DNA of 64,000 nt from Scytonema hofmannii PCC 7110. GTDB taxonomy: Bacteria; Cyanobacteriota; Cyanobacteriia; Cyanobacteriales; Nostocaceae. A program made the translations under genes and the position numbers. Location of the stretch: contig NZ_KQ976354.1 in NCBI RefSeq assembly GCF_000346485.2, positions 794,892 through 858,891 of the forward strand, read 5' to 3'. This document shows positions 1 to 7,659 of this stretch, piece by piece. Positions within the stretch are counted from its first letter, which is position 1; each line of letters begins with the position of its first letter. The notes below the pieces were generated by a model. The model was not told where the DNA came from and did not search any database. It worked only from the letters and a program-made list of their open reading frames with translations.

Positions 1-83
1 GTCACTGGTCACTGGTCACTGGTCACTGGTCACTGGTCACTGGTCACTGGTCACTGGTCACTGGTCACTGGTCACTGGTCACC
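1..83. repeat. Tandem 7-bp repeat (GTCACTG)n
   Basis: About eleven near-perfect copies of the heptamer GTCACTG open the window. It is a short tandemly repeated repetitive sequence of the kind common in filamentous cyanobacteria. The same heptamer, or its complement CAGTGAC, recurs at about 35541, 45808, 48957, 50186, 52536 and 58993. The array covers the last codons and the TGA stop of the bestrophin-like gene. Confidence 0.95.
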
Positions 84-1084
84 ACTCCCTTCTCTACTCT
101 GAAGTGAACGCTAGGCGTTAGACTGATTAAGTCTTCAATATTCCTTTTCATGGTGGTACAAATAGTATCTAACGGCAAGTCATTTTGATCGAAACCAAAA
201 GGGTTTTCTATCTCTAAACCAATCGCTTCAATACCAAACAAAGTAAAACTAACTAAAGCAGCGATTATACCCGTCCACCAACCCAAACTCTCTACAAGTT
301 GAAAAGGTAATAAAAGACAATAAAGTAACAGCAACTGCTTGAGATGAATGGCATAAGCTAGCGGTATAGGAGTTTTTAAAATGCGCTCGCAAGCTCCTAA
401 ACTATCTACTAAGCTGTTTAATAATTCTTGTAATGTTGTTAACTGGTAGCTATTTAGACAATTACGATTGTACTGTATTTGTAGGTAATCCCCAATCCAG
501 AAAGCTATTTCCAAGGGGGGGTTGTTCATTGTTTGCAATGTCAGATATTTAGAAATGGGCATGAGTTCTTCTAACTCTTTATTAACCCCTTTGCCACGCA
601 AATGTAATTTTGTTGCCACAGCAAAAGCAACTAATAATCGTAAAACTCTTATTTTTTTATCTTTATCTTCTGGGCTAATTTCATCTATTGATACCCAAAT
701 TTGTCTGGCTAGATTTCGGACATCATTGACCATATTACCCCAAATTTTTCTTCCTTCCCAAAAACGTTCGTAAGCTGTATTAGTACGAAAAACTAGTAAT
801 AACCCTAAAACAATGCTGGGAATCACATTGGCTAGTATTGGTTGGAAGACAGGCAGTTTTAAATTATAAAGAATAGAAATTCCAAAACTAAAAAGACCGC
901 ATCCAATAACGCGTCTATAAATTGACTGAATAACTGAGCCTTCTAACTGAAAGGCTATTTGAAGCCACTTCGATGTTTCTGCTAACTTCATCAATGCGCT
1001 AAAAGGGTATTTAATCAATCGGTACAATAAAGGTCTGACTTTAGAAGCCTTCATATTATTTGAGAAGTGGTAGACAGCTTTCAC
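65..1084 (-). CDS. Bestrophin-like (RFP-TM/UPF0187) membrane channel
   Basis: A 339-residue integral membrane protein of the bestrophin family, which forms pentameric anion or cation channels. In cyanobacteria and plants, related proteins sit in thylakoid or plasma membranes. Family features visible here are the hydrophobic stretch near residues 75-100 followed by FRTNTAYERFWEGR, which is the most conserved bacterial bestrophin block, and a second hydrophobic pair around residues 245-290. Length fits the family (about 300-340). The C-terminal residues VVTSDQ and the TGA stop are encoded by the GTCACTG repeat array, so the native end may have been altered by the repeat. The gene is monocistronic. 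Substrate ion cannot be inferred. Confidence 0.85.
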   Translation of the reverse strand: MKAVYHFSNNMKASKVRPLLYRLIKYPFSALMKLAETSKWLQIAFQLEGSVIQSIYRRVIGCGLFSFGISILYNLKLPVFQPILANVIPSIVLGLLLVFRTNTAYERFWEGRKIWGNMVNDVRNLARQIWVSIDEISPEDKDKKIRVLRLLVAFAVATKLHLRGKGVNKELEELMPISKYLTLQTMNNPPLEIAFWIGDYLQIQYNRNCLNSYQLTTLQELLNSLVDSLGACERILKTPIPLAYAIHLKQLLLLYCLLLPFQLVESLGWWTGIIAALVSFTLFGIEAIGLEIENPFGFDQNDLPLDTICTTMKRNIEDLISLTPSVHFRVEKGVVTSDQ

Positions 1085-1117
1085 TTATCATAGTCCTATC
1101 TCAAAACTCTGTGCATC

Positions 1118-1243
1118 TAGGGCACCAGTACAGTAATCCCAAAAACCCGGTAACTTCATCGTTGAGCATACAAGATATCAAGCTTTCCGACAAAGAGAAA
1201 CCGGGTTTTTTGCTCCCTTTTTGACTACTGTATCGGCGCTCTA
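1118..1243. mobile_element. MITE-like element, copy 1
   Basis: A 126-bp non-coding element flanked by TA dinucleotides. Its ends are inverted repeats: the left end reads GGGCACCAGTACAGTA and the right end TACTGTATCGGCGCTC. Inside is an imperfect inverted repeat around AAACCCGG / CCGGGTTT. A second copy lies at 4397-4542 with the same ends and the same TA flanks. TA duplication is typical of IS630/Tc1-mariner elements, so these look like miniature elements moved by such a transposase; none is encoded in the window. Confidence 0.75.
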
Positions 1244-1410
1244 GGGCATCAGTACACTGATATCACGCAATCCAGTTTTTTGTCAGCTGTTGCCCTTTGA
1301 AAAATTACAATTGCTGTAGTGAATAGAGTGTCTGATAAAATCGAAACAAAGACAGTTTTTCTAATAGGTTTAAAACTGTCAGTATAACTCAACTTATAGT
1401 TCCTAACATC

Positions 1411-1728
1411 ATGACTCAAACAAAACCAACTCGCCTTCGCAGTCAAGGCAGAATCTTCCCGGAATATTCTATACCGTCAGAAGAGTTAGCCAAGAGGGAA
1501 GCTGAAAAGCATGCTCGTTGTCAAAAAGCTCGTCATTTTTTTGACCAAGTTTCCTCTCAACTTATCACAGACCATTACAACTGGTTTATTATCATTGAGC
1601 CAAACACTGGAGATTATTTTATAGATCCAAATGAGGAAGTAGCGGCTCAAAAAGCACGTCAAAAATATCCTAGTGGCTGGTTGGTCACTTTCCGTCTTAA
1701 TGAGACAGGAAACTGTGGTAAAATATGA
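1411..1728 (+). CDS. Small conserved-type protein (DUF5678-like)
   Basis: A 105-residue soluble protein with no signal peptide or membrane segment. The N-terminal half is charged and probably helical (many K, R, E). The C-terminal half (from about residue 57, WFIIIEPNTGDYF) resembles the short beta-rich DUF5678-type domain that in cyanobacteria is often encoded just before a small aspartic-protease-like gene. Here its stop overlaps the start of exactly such a gene by ATGA, so the two were probably a translationally coupled pair. The downstream partner is truncated. Function is unknown; the family assignment is from memory of sequence pattern and is moderate. Confidence 0.6.
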   Translation: MTQTKPTRLRSQGRIFPEYSIPSEELAKREAEKHARCQKARHFFDQVSSQLITDHYNWFIIIEPNTGDYFIDPNEEVAAQKARQKYPSGWLVTFRLNETGNCGKI

Positions 1729-1949
1729 TACTTGGTAGGTTTGGTGATATAGGCGAGCTAATTTTTGAAATTGACTTGGTTGGTGTTGATACCGAAAGAT
1801 ATTCTACAGAGGTATTACTAGATACTGGTATTACTGTACGGCGCTCTAGTTCTTATATTGGTACTCTTTCAGTTAGAGAAAGTGAGACTTTCTGGAGAAA
1901 GAGCATCAGTTTGATTTTGATTACTTTTTACTATGTAATAAGTCAATAA
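1725..1949 (+). pseudogene. Truncated retropepsin-like aspartic protease
   Basis: The reading frame starts with MILGRFGDIGEL and reaches VLLDTGIT, matching the N-terminus of small cyanobacterial clan AA (retropepsin-like) proteins, whose Asp-Thr-Gly is the catalytic motif. Immediately after DTGIT the sequence becomes TACTGTACGGCGCTCTAG (1832-1849), which matches the right end of the MITE at 1118 and 4397. From there the translation no longer resembles a protease, and the frame ends inside the 3' end of the opposite-strand LRAT gene. Normal family members are about 110-130 residues, so roughly half is missing. Most likely a gene broken by an element insertion and deletion. Confidence 0.65.
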
Positions 1950-2681
1950 ACCGATTCCTATTCCTAGAATAGCTGGAGCAGCAACACCAAGAGCAACTGC
2001 ACCACTACCACCCACTATCGCAGCAGCCAGAGTTCCTGCAACCCCTGCTGTTGTTGATGCAAATCTTCCTGCACGTCTGGCATTTTTTCTGGCATCACGT
2101 TCACGTTTGGGTAAATTTTCATCATCTTCCAGTACTTTTCTGACGACTAAATCAGTTGTGACACTACTCACAAAACTCCCCAAGCCTGCAATACTCCCCG
2201 CAGTGCTACCTGCTACAGTCGGTGCTTGTTGAATTGCAGTATTAATAATTGTTTGTGATATTGGATTGACAGCTTGCACTACAACTTTAGCTGCTTGTTG
2301 AGTGGCGAGTTGTGTTCCCAAACCAACTATACTTCCAGCTACAACACCACTGCTAATTGCACCAAACTTTTTCACTTGCTCGCTTTTGTGCTGACCTGTT
2401 TTGCAGTAATAAGCAAAATGCTCGCAGTTATTAAAAAAAACGTTGTATGCCTTCTCATATAACTTACTCTTAGCTCGTTGCACGACAATGTCATTGGTAT
2501 CACAACTTCCGTACTCTTTTACATGAATTTTTCTGCCCTTCCCAAATCTGTTTTTAGGAATGATAGAAACTTTTTGCATATCGTAATGAATAATGTAACT
2601 ATCGCCGTAGTCAATTCCATGATGAGTGACAGGAAAGCCATCAAAGAAAAAACTGACGTAAATATGATCTCCTCTTGCCAT
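1869..2681 (-). CDS. LRAT-domain (NlpC/P60-like) protein with hydrophobic tail
   Basis: A 270-residue protein with an N-terminal lecithin:retinol acyltransferase (LRAT) domain. The family uses a His-His-Cys arrangement for thiol acyl transfer or phospholipid hydrolysis. Here the likely residues are His21 (in THHGIDYGD), His32 (IIHYD) and Cys86 (in NNCEHFAYYC). The remainder (about residues 100-260) is rich in Gly and Ala with several hydrophobic stretches and probably inserts in or associates with membranes. The start MARGDHIYV is typical of bacterial LRAT proteins. It is convergent with the truncated protease gene and overlaps its 3' end. The lipid substrate is unknown. Confidence 0.8.
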   Translation of the reverse strand: MARGDHIYVSFFFDGFPVTHHGIDYGDSYIIHYDMQKVSIIPKNRFGKGRKIHVKEYGSCDTNDIVVQRAKSKLYEKAYNVFFNNCEHFAYYCKTGQHKSEQVKKFGAISSGVVAGSIVGLGTQLATQQAAKVVVQAVNPISQTIINTAIQQAPTVAGSTAGSIAGLGSFVSSVTTDLVVRKVLEDDENLPKRERDARKNARRAGRFASTTAGVAGTLAAAIVGGSGAVALGVAAPAILGIGIGLLTYYIVKSNQNQTDALSPESLTFSN

Positions 2682-2951
2682 AATGACATCTCTCTATAGA
2701 AATACACATATCGAAGTATTCTATAGAAAGATTAAGGGTATTACATTTTATTGTCCAATTGTGGAATTACGGAAAAGTATAAAAAGCTATCATTAAGCAC
2801 TAGAGCCTAAAATTGGGAAAAAAGTCGAGTTTTGATGGGTACAAACCAGGATATACGAACAAATATGCAAAAATATCATTTACTATGGCTTTGATTTAAG
2901 AGCATTAAATTGTTAATTTTTATATAGTATAGTAGGCTATCGTAGTTGCTC

Positions 2952-2984
2952 AGATCCCCGACTTCTCAAAGAAGTCGGCGATCT
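2952..2984. repeat. Dispersed hairpin repeat with TCAAA loop
   Basis: The arms AGATCCCCGACTTC and GAAGTCGGCGATCT (one mismatch) flank a TCAAA loop. A perfect version occurs at 11245-11279, and a hairpin of different stem but identical loop context (TTCTCAAAGAA) at 58688-58720. Confidence 0.85.
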
Positions 2985-3048
2985 TACAGCCCGTACATAT
3001 ATACTTTGCACGGTCATAAGTTGAGTATTCAAATGAACAACATCCTTT

Positions 3049-3076
3049 GTAGGGGCGCAATGCCTTGCGCCCCTAC
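3049..3076. repeat. Dispersed palindrome GTAGGGGCGCAA/TTGCGCCCCTAC
   Basis: A perfect 12-bp inverted repeat with a TGCC loop. A related palindrome lies near 33504-33530. This is a common class of intergenic hairpin in filamentous cyanobacteria. Confidence 0.85.
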
Positions 3077-3204
3077 ACTTGGGTTCAAAAGCGCAATTTA
3101 TAACCGTGGGAAGTATATTTCAAGTTTTCCGTCAAGGGGGTGAAGAATTCCTTTGACAATCACAACATAATAAACGGGTATAAAACGCAAACAGGAAAAA
3201 ACCC

Positions 3205-3420
3205 GTGACAGACGAATTTAAGAAAGGCGACAAGGTTCAATGGAAAACCTCACGAGGTGAAACTACTGGTGAGGTAGAAAAAAAACTGACTTCCCCTACG
3301 GAGATAAAAGGACATCACGTTGCAGCTGCAAAAGATAATCCTGAGTATTTGGTCAAAAGTGACAAAACAGGAAAAGAAGCTGCTCATAAACCTAACGCTC
3401 TTGAAAAAATCGAGGAGTGA
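3205..3420 (+). CDS. DUF2945 / HVA1-family TUDOR-like protein
   Basis: A 71-residue basic, soluble protein. It matches the DUF2945 (hypervirulence-associated protein, TUDOR-like) family by FKKGDKVQWKTSRGETTGEV at the N-terminus and PEYLVKSDKTGKEAAHKP in the second half. The start is GTG, preceded by AGGA about 9 bp upstream. It is followed 9 bp later by a DUF3140 gene, and the two families are often found side by side in bacteria, so they likely form one operon. Molecular function is unknown; a nucleic-acid or protein binding role is only inferred from the fold. Confidence 0.85.
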   Translation: MTDEFKKGDKVQWKTSRGETTGEVEKKLTSPTEIKGHHVAAAKDNPEYLVKSDKTGKEAAHKPNALEKIEE

Positions 3421-3429
3421 TGTAGCAAT

Positions 3430-3759
3430 ATGAGTCAAAGTGTCAAATCGGTTATCGACGAATTTCACTCCTCAGTTAATATGACAGCTAAAGAACTCAT
3501 AGCTTGGCTGGAAACTGAGGAATCACAAGCGGTTGGTCAGAAGAAAGAAGACGATGAATCAATTGGACATAAATCTGGTAAGCACATCGTCGAAGTGTTG
3601 CAAAAGGAAAAAAATGAGTACACTGATGATGATATATCGCACATGAAAAAAGTCATCAGTTATATTCATCGTCATTTAGCACAACAACCTGAAGGAGATG
3701 TTGAGCATACACGTTGGCGCTACTCTTTGATGAATTGGGGACACGATCCATTAAATTAG
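3430..3759 (+). CDS. DUF3140 family protein
   Basis: A 109-residue soluble, charged protein matching DUF3140. Family-like blocks are VIDEFHSSVNMTAKELIAWL at the start, GHKSGKHIVEVLQK in the middle and HRHLAQ...TRWRYSLMNWGHDPLN at the end. It begins 9 bp after the DUF2945 gene, so the pair is probably co-transcribed. Full-length for the family. Function is not known. Confidence 0.85.
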   Translation: MSQSVKSVIDEFHSSVNMTAKELIAWLETEESQAVGQKKEDDESIGHKSGKHIVEVLQKEKNEYTDDDISHMKKVISYIHRHLAQQPEGDVEHTRWRYSLMNWGHDPLN

Positions 3760-3929
3760 AAAATTATGAATTATGAATGCTCACATTATGAAAAAAAATT
3801 ATATTTGAGCATTCATAATTCATATTTATTTCAATTTAAAAAAAGGACGATCGATAGTTGGGTTAGATTAAGTCTAAGCAAAGCATTCTTAATCCAAAAT
3901 CCAAAATCTAAAATCCAAAATTGTATCAC

Positions 3930-4283
3930 TTAGCCAAACCAGTGAGAGGGTTCACAATCGGGTTTGACCATTTCACATAAATGATGGCTGACCCAATCTG
4001 ACTTTTCTTGAATAAGAGAAAAGATACCTTGTTGAATCAAATTCTCTAGATGGAGTTGCTGTTCTAAAGGTTGACGGCGCAACTTATAGCTTGACCAATA
4101 AGCTTTTTCTGGTTCAACTGCACTGTAAAAACAAGGAATACGGCTGAGAACGTAAGCTATTAGTTCTTGTCGTAGGTCTGGAATAGCAAAAGCCTGTTGA
4201 TAAGGATAATAGGGATAATTGTCTAAAATGCTTTCAATTTCTTTTATGACGGACTGCTCTGTCAAGTTGACAACTGTTTTCAT
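3930..4283 (-). CDS. ComFB-like late competence protein
   Basis: A 117-residue soluble protein resembling the ComFB family, which is widespread in cyanobacteria; members of the family have been linked to cyclic-di-nucleotide signalling and competence. Family-like features are the acidic N-terminal helix (IKEIESILD), the central LRQELIAYVLSRIPCFYSAVE block, in which ComFB proteins have AYVLNRLPP-type sequence, and the following basic helix. The tail HWFG is short. It is monocistronic, with the start codon ATG at 4283. Assignment is by pattern, so moderate. Confidence 0.6.
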   Translation of the reverse strand: MKTVVNLTEQSVIKEIESILDNYPYYPYQQAFAIPDLRQELIAYVLSRIPCFYSAVEPEKAYWSSYKLRRQPLEQQLHLENLIQQGIFSLIQEKSDWVSHHLCEMVKPDCEPSHWFG

Positions 4284-4396
4284 AAATGTTTAACTCCTGT
4301 TTCTGCAATTTATGGATTGATAAAAAATGCCAGTCGTTTTTAGAAAGCAATGTCACAATAACAAAGCCTACTAAAAAGAATTGAAGCAATAGCTGT

Positions 4397-4542
4397 TAGA
4401 GCATCGGTACAGTAATCCCAAAAACCTGGTTTCTTTGTACAGACTAGCCATGCTTAGTCTCTACGCATACGAGATATTAAGCTTTCCAAAAAAGAGAAAC
4501 CAGGTTTTTTATCCCCTTTTTGAATACTGTATCGGCGCTCTA
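4397..4542. mobile_element. MITE-like element, copy 2
   Basis: A 146-bp element flanked by TA on both sides. The inverted termini are GAGCATCGGTACAGTA on the left and TACTGTATCGGCGCTC on the right. The interior has an inverted repeat around AAACCTGGTTTCTTTG / AAAGAGAAACCAGGTTT. It differs from copy 1 (1118-1243) by about 20 bp in length and in the loop. No coding capacity. Confidence 0.8.
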
Positions 4543-5000
4543 AAATCATTAGCCTAACTTTTGACTCCAAAAACATTAAATACCTGGCTGCAATCATTTG
4601 AAGGAAAGTTAATTTTTTTTAAGAAATATTTCCTGCAAAAATCTCGTAAAAATGGTGATGTGTCTTAGTTTTATTTATAGTGCCAATTATTGAAAATTTC
4701 TACTTTTTGGACAGAAAAATACATAAAACGCAGTATAAACTCAAAACCAGATATTTTCATAAATAACGAAAATGTTTTTGTGCAATAAATACAAATCGTA
4801 ATTCGATTTGTATTTTACATTGCTTAATATTGAATGTTTCTGTTTATTATAACCTCTAAGCTTTAAAGCTATGAGTCTATACAAAGATTTTTACCATTTT
4901 CATGTTAAATGTTACGAGATTGAATTGATAAAAATAATTTTAAAATTCTATGGTGTATTTATATCGTCTTTATATAGAGTTATTAAAAACCTCTAAAAAA
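4543..5000. other. AT-rich intergenic region with a perfect palindrome
   Basis: About 460 bp, very AT-rich, with no plausible gene on either strand. It contains a perfect inverted repeat with 12-bp arms, AAATACAAATCG (4787-4798) and CGATTTGTATTT (4804-4815), separated by TAATT. Neither a poly-U tail nor a flanking gene that it would terminate is evident. Confidence 0.6.
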
Positions 5001-5373
5001 CTAACTTTTTGGTAGAGGCTGGTGGTTGTTAATTGCCTCTGCTGTTGCAATACCGAAAAGCATTGCACCTCCACAAGATTGCCACTACACCAATCCCCAC
5101 AACATAAGAGAGGTACAGAAGTTTCAGCAGCTAAATAGGGCTTGCAAAGGACACGTGGGAAAGGCGTAGCGCCAGTGATGAACTTGTATTGATTGTGAAG
5201 TTTTTAGCCAAGAAAGCTGTAAAGTGACAGATTTCCGCTCTGTTAGCGATCGCGGCGGTGGATGGATATTTTGCGATCGCACTCAAGCAAGGAGAAAATT
5301 CCACAGAACGCAGGTTATACTGTTGGGCGCAAACTAAACCTCCCATACTGGCACCAATCACTGCAATTGTCAT
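5001..5373 (-). pseudogene. Collapsed renalase-like FAD/NAD(P) oxidoreductase
   Basis: The start reads MTIAVIGASMGGLVCAQQ, the dinucleotide-binding N-terminus of cyanobacterial renalase-like FAD oxidoreductases. A middle fragment (SAIAK, then FLAKNFTI) follows. After a stop and a frame change the C-terminus is still recognisable between about 5125 and 5001: KPYLAAETSVPLLCCGDWC, then GAMLFGIATAEAINNH. Intact homologues have around 330-350 residues; here fewer than 125 codons remain in several frames, so large internal deletions have occurred. Confidence 0.7.
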
Positions 5374-5470
5374 TATCATTGGACTTTGGACAAAAAGATA
5401 ATCATGAGTCCCAAACGCTAATAGTAGAATAAGGTACATACCGAAGCTGCATGGAAGGGAGGAAGGGAAA

Positions 5471-6313
5471 TTGGATGAACTAAGGGCGGTTCTAGAACTG
5501 GCAACTGAAGAAGAATTGAAAGATTTGACAGCGATTCTTTTTAGTCGTAAGTTTAATCCTCTAGATTACGTTCACACACCTGAGCCTATAGAAGTACAAA
5601 GTAAAGGTCGTAAAGCTTGGCTGGATACACTAGAACAACGCTTTCGTTATTTAGCTGCTGATGGAATAACAGTACTGCGCGGACGTACTGGTCAGGTAAG
5701 TTACAGGCAAGTGCTGATTCAAGTATGTAAGTATTTAAAAATACCTTATTCGGATGAACTGACGACTGTTGATTTAGAAGCAGAAGTCTTTCTATTTTTG
5801 CTCGGACACGTATGGAAAAAATTGCCAGACAAGGATAAGCAAAAATTCACAGTTCAAGTTCAGCATCAACTCGCTCAATCACAACCGAACCAAAATCTAC
5901 CACTTTCATTACAGCAAGATCCCCTTGGACTGCTTTTTAAAGGTGGAAGTGCCTTGGCTGTGACTTCCATTATTCAACCATTGCTGCTGAAACAAATTGC
6001 TCGTCAGTTTGCAATGCACTTTGCTACTTATGAAGTCACTAGACAAGCCGTAGTCAAAGGTTCGGGGGTAGCAGCCAACCAATTTCAAAACTACGTCACT
6101 TTGCAAATGGCAAAGCAGGGTATGGCTGTCAGTGCAACTCGTTATAGTGTAGCTCGCAGTATGTTCGCTTTCTTAGGACCCATGATGTGGGCTTGGTTTT
6201 TTGCAGACTTGGGATGGAGAGCAATTGCCACCAACTATAGTCGAATTATACCCACCATCTTCACACTCGCTCAGATTCGCCTCACTCGTACTGAATGTTG
6301 GGAGTTTGCTTGA
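5471..6313 (+). CDS. YaaW-like (UPF0174/DUF3944-type) protein
   Basis: A 280-residue protein of the YaaW/UPF0174 type. The N-terminus (LRAVLELATEEELKDLTAILFSRKFNPLDY) matches the DUF3944-like segment that opens these proteins. The C-terminal third has hydrophobic stretches, including GPMMWAWFFADLGWRAI. The only in-frame start is TTG at 5471, supported by a purine-rich GGAAGGGAGGAAGGG ribosome binding region just upstream. Its 3' end overlaps the next gene by 19 bp, so the two are co-transcribed. Function of the family is unknown. Confidence 0.7.
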   Translation: MDELRAVLELATEEELKDLTAILFSRKFNPLDYVHTPEPIEVQSKGRKAWLDTLEQRFRYLAADGITVLRGRTGQVSYRQVLIQVCKYLKIPYSDELTTVDLEAEVFLFLLGHVWKKLPDKDKQKFTVQVQHQLAQSQPNQNLPLSLQQDPLGLLFKGGSALAVTSIIQPLLLKQIARQFAMHFATYEVTRQAVVKGSGVAANQFQNYVTLQMAKQGMAVSATRYSVARSMFAFLGPMMWAWFFADLGWRAIATNYSRIIPTIFTLAQIRLTRTECWEFA

Positions 6314-7659
6314 AAATTCTGCTTCGCCATCTCAACTTTAGCTTGCAGTCTCGTTGGAAATACGCCCTACTGGGACTCGCTATCTTCCCACTGACTCCCC
6401 TATTTGGGGCGATCGGTATGGGTTGGGCTATATTGGGAACTTTGCAGCAACAGTATCGTGCGGTGGTGAGTCGCCCCCTTAACAGGGGGTTTATACTTCT
6501 CAGTGTCTTGCTAATCGTTACAGCTAGCTTTGCTTATATTAAGACTGAAGCTTTCCTGGGGTTGTTTAATTTTTTACCTTATTTTCTTCTTTTTGTTAGC
6601 TTTAGTGTTCTGATTCAAACTGTAGCTCAATTGCGGCAACTGTCTTGGATGCTGGTAATAACCTCTGTGCCAGTCATAATAGTTGGTTTGGGACAGTTGC
6701 TTTTAGGATGGACGACTCCCCCCCAGGGGTGGATCGGTTTTTTGGGTTGGGCGATCGCACCAAAAGGAGAACCACCAGGTCGGATGTCTTCCATATTTAT
6801 GTACGCCAACAGCTTAGCTGGCTACTTAATAATAGTTTTTATTTTAGGGCTGGGGTTGTGGGTGGAACACTATCGTCAGTTAAGGACAAGGGAGACAAGG
6901 AGGACAGATCCCAGTCCCTCACTCCCTCACTCCCTCACTCCCTCACTCCCCTTCCTCTTCCTAACTCTGGCGATTATTCTCAATCTTGTCGCACTCATTT
7001 TAACTAACTCGCGGAACGCTTGGGCAATTGCGATTTTTGCCTGTTTGGCTTATGCCCTATATGAGGGCTGGCGCATTCTTGTCGCTGCTGTCACAGGTGT
7101 AGCGGCGAGCGTGCTTTTAGCTGCTTTCGCTCCAACACCTATTGCTCTGTTGTTCCGTCAGTTTATTCCTCGTTTCTTTTGGGCGCGGTTAAATGACCAA
7201 CTCTATCCCGATAGACCGGTAGCTCTACTCCGCAAAACGCAATGGCAATTTGCTGTATCGATGGCTCAAGATCGTCCCTGGACTGGTTGGGGTTTGCGAA
7301 ACTTTACCGTACTTTATGAGGCAAAGATGCAAATTTGGTTGGGGCATCCTCATAGCTTGTTTTTAATGCTGTTTGCCGAAATCGGTCTACCTGCAACTCT
7401 TTTTTTCTGTGGGTTATTATGCTGGATATTTGTTGGTGGTGTCCAACTTTTGCAAAATTCAAAGTATGTAGAGGCAAAAGATAAAACCATATTGTTCAGT
7501 TACCTTGTTGTCTTCATTGGCTGGGTACTATTCAATACAGTAGATGTCAGTTTTTTTGATTTTCGATTGAACGTTATTTCTTGGTTGGTATTGTCTGCTC
7601 TTTCTGGAGTTGTGTATCATTACAACCAACAACACAAGATCGCAACTGATAAGACTTAA
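6295..7659 (+). CDS. O-antigen ligase/polymerase-like membrane protein (Wzy_C)
   Basis: A 454-residue polytopic membrane protein with about ten hydrophobic segments and the Wzy_C signature near residues 335-375 (DRPWTGWGLRNF, then LGHPHSLFLMLFAEIGLPA). Family members ligate or polymerise surface polysaccharide in the plasma membrane. It overlaps the YaaW-like gene by 19 bp. A heptameric low-complexity tract (repeats of TCCCTCA, about 6913-6950) is embedded in frame and encodes a Pro/Ser/Leu linker before a hydrophobic segment; intact family members would not be expected to need it. The glycan substrate is unknown and no other polysaccharide genes are adjacent. Confidence 0.8.
   Translation: MLGVCLKILLRHLNFSLQSRWKYALLGLAIFPLTPLFGAIGMGWAILGTLQQQYRAVVSRPLNRGFILLSVLLIVTASFAYIKTEAFLGLFNFLPYFLLFVSFSVLIQTVAQLRQLSWMLVITSVPVIIVGLGQLLLGWTTPPQGWIGFLGWAIAPKGEPPGRMSSIFMYANSLAGYLIIVFILGLGLWVEHYRQLRTRETRRTDPSPSLPHSLTPSLPFLFLTLAIILNLVALILTNSRNAWAIAIFACLAYALYEGWRILVAAVTGVAASVLLAAFAPTPIALLFRQFIPRFFWARLNDQLYPDRPVALLRKTQWQFAVSMAQDRPWTGWGLRNFTVLYEAKMQIWLGHPHSLFLMLFAEIGLPATLFFCGLLCWIFVGGVQLLQNSKYVEAKDKTILFSYLVVFIGWVLFNTVDVSFFDFRLNVISWLVLSALSGVVYHYNQQHKIATDKT

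Larger units (their letters stand above)
2700..3204. other. Intergenic region with two hairpin repeats
   Basis: AT-rich spacer of about 500 bp without a convincing gene. It holds two dispersed palindromic repeats (2952-2984 and 3049-3076, listed separately). No tRNA or conserved RNA was recognised. The promoter of the DUF2945/DUF3140 pair must lie in its right half, but I cannot place it with confidence. Confidence 0.5.

Noticed and set aside
1-83. Possible CRISPR array from regular short repeats
   Set aside because: Units are 7 bp and contiguous with no spacers, so it is a tandem heptamer array.
1249-1446. Open frame on the minus strand upstream of the 1411 gene
   Set aside because: Overlaps the start of the better-supported 1411 gene, shows no ribosome binding site and no family-like pattern.
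2946-3143. Open frame on the plus strand
   Set aside because: It is made largely of two dispersed palindromic repeats; not a plausible protein.
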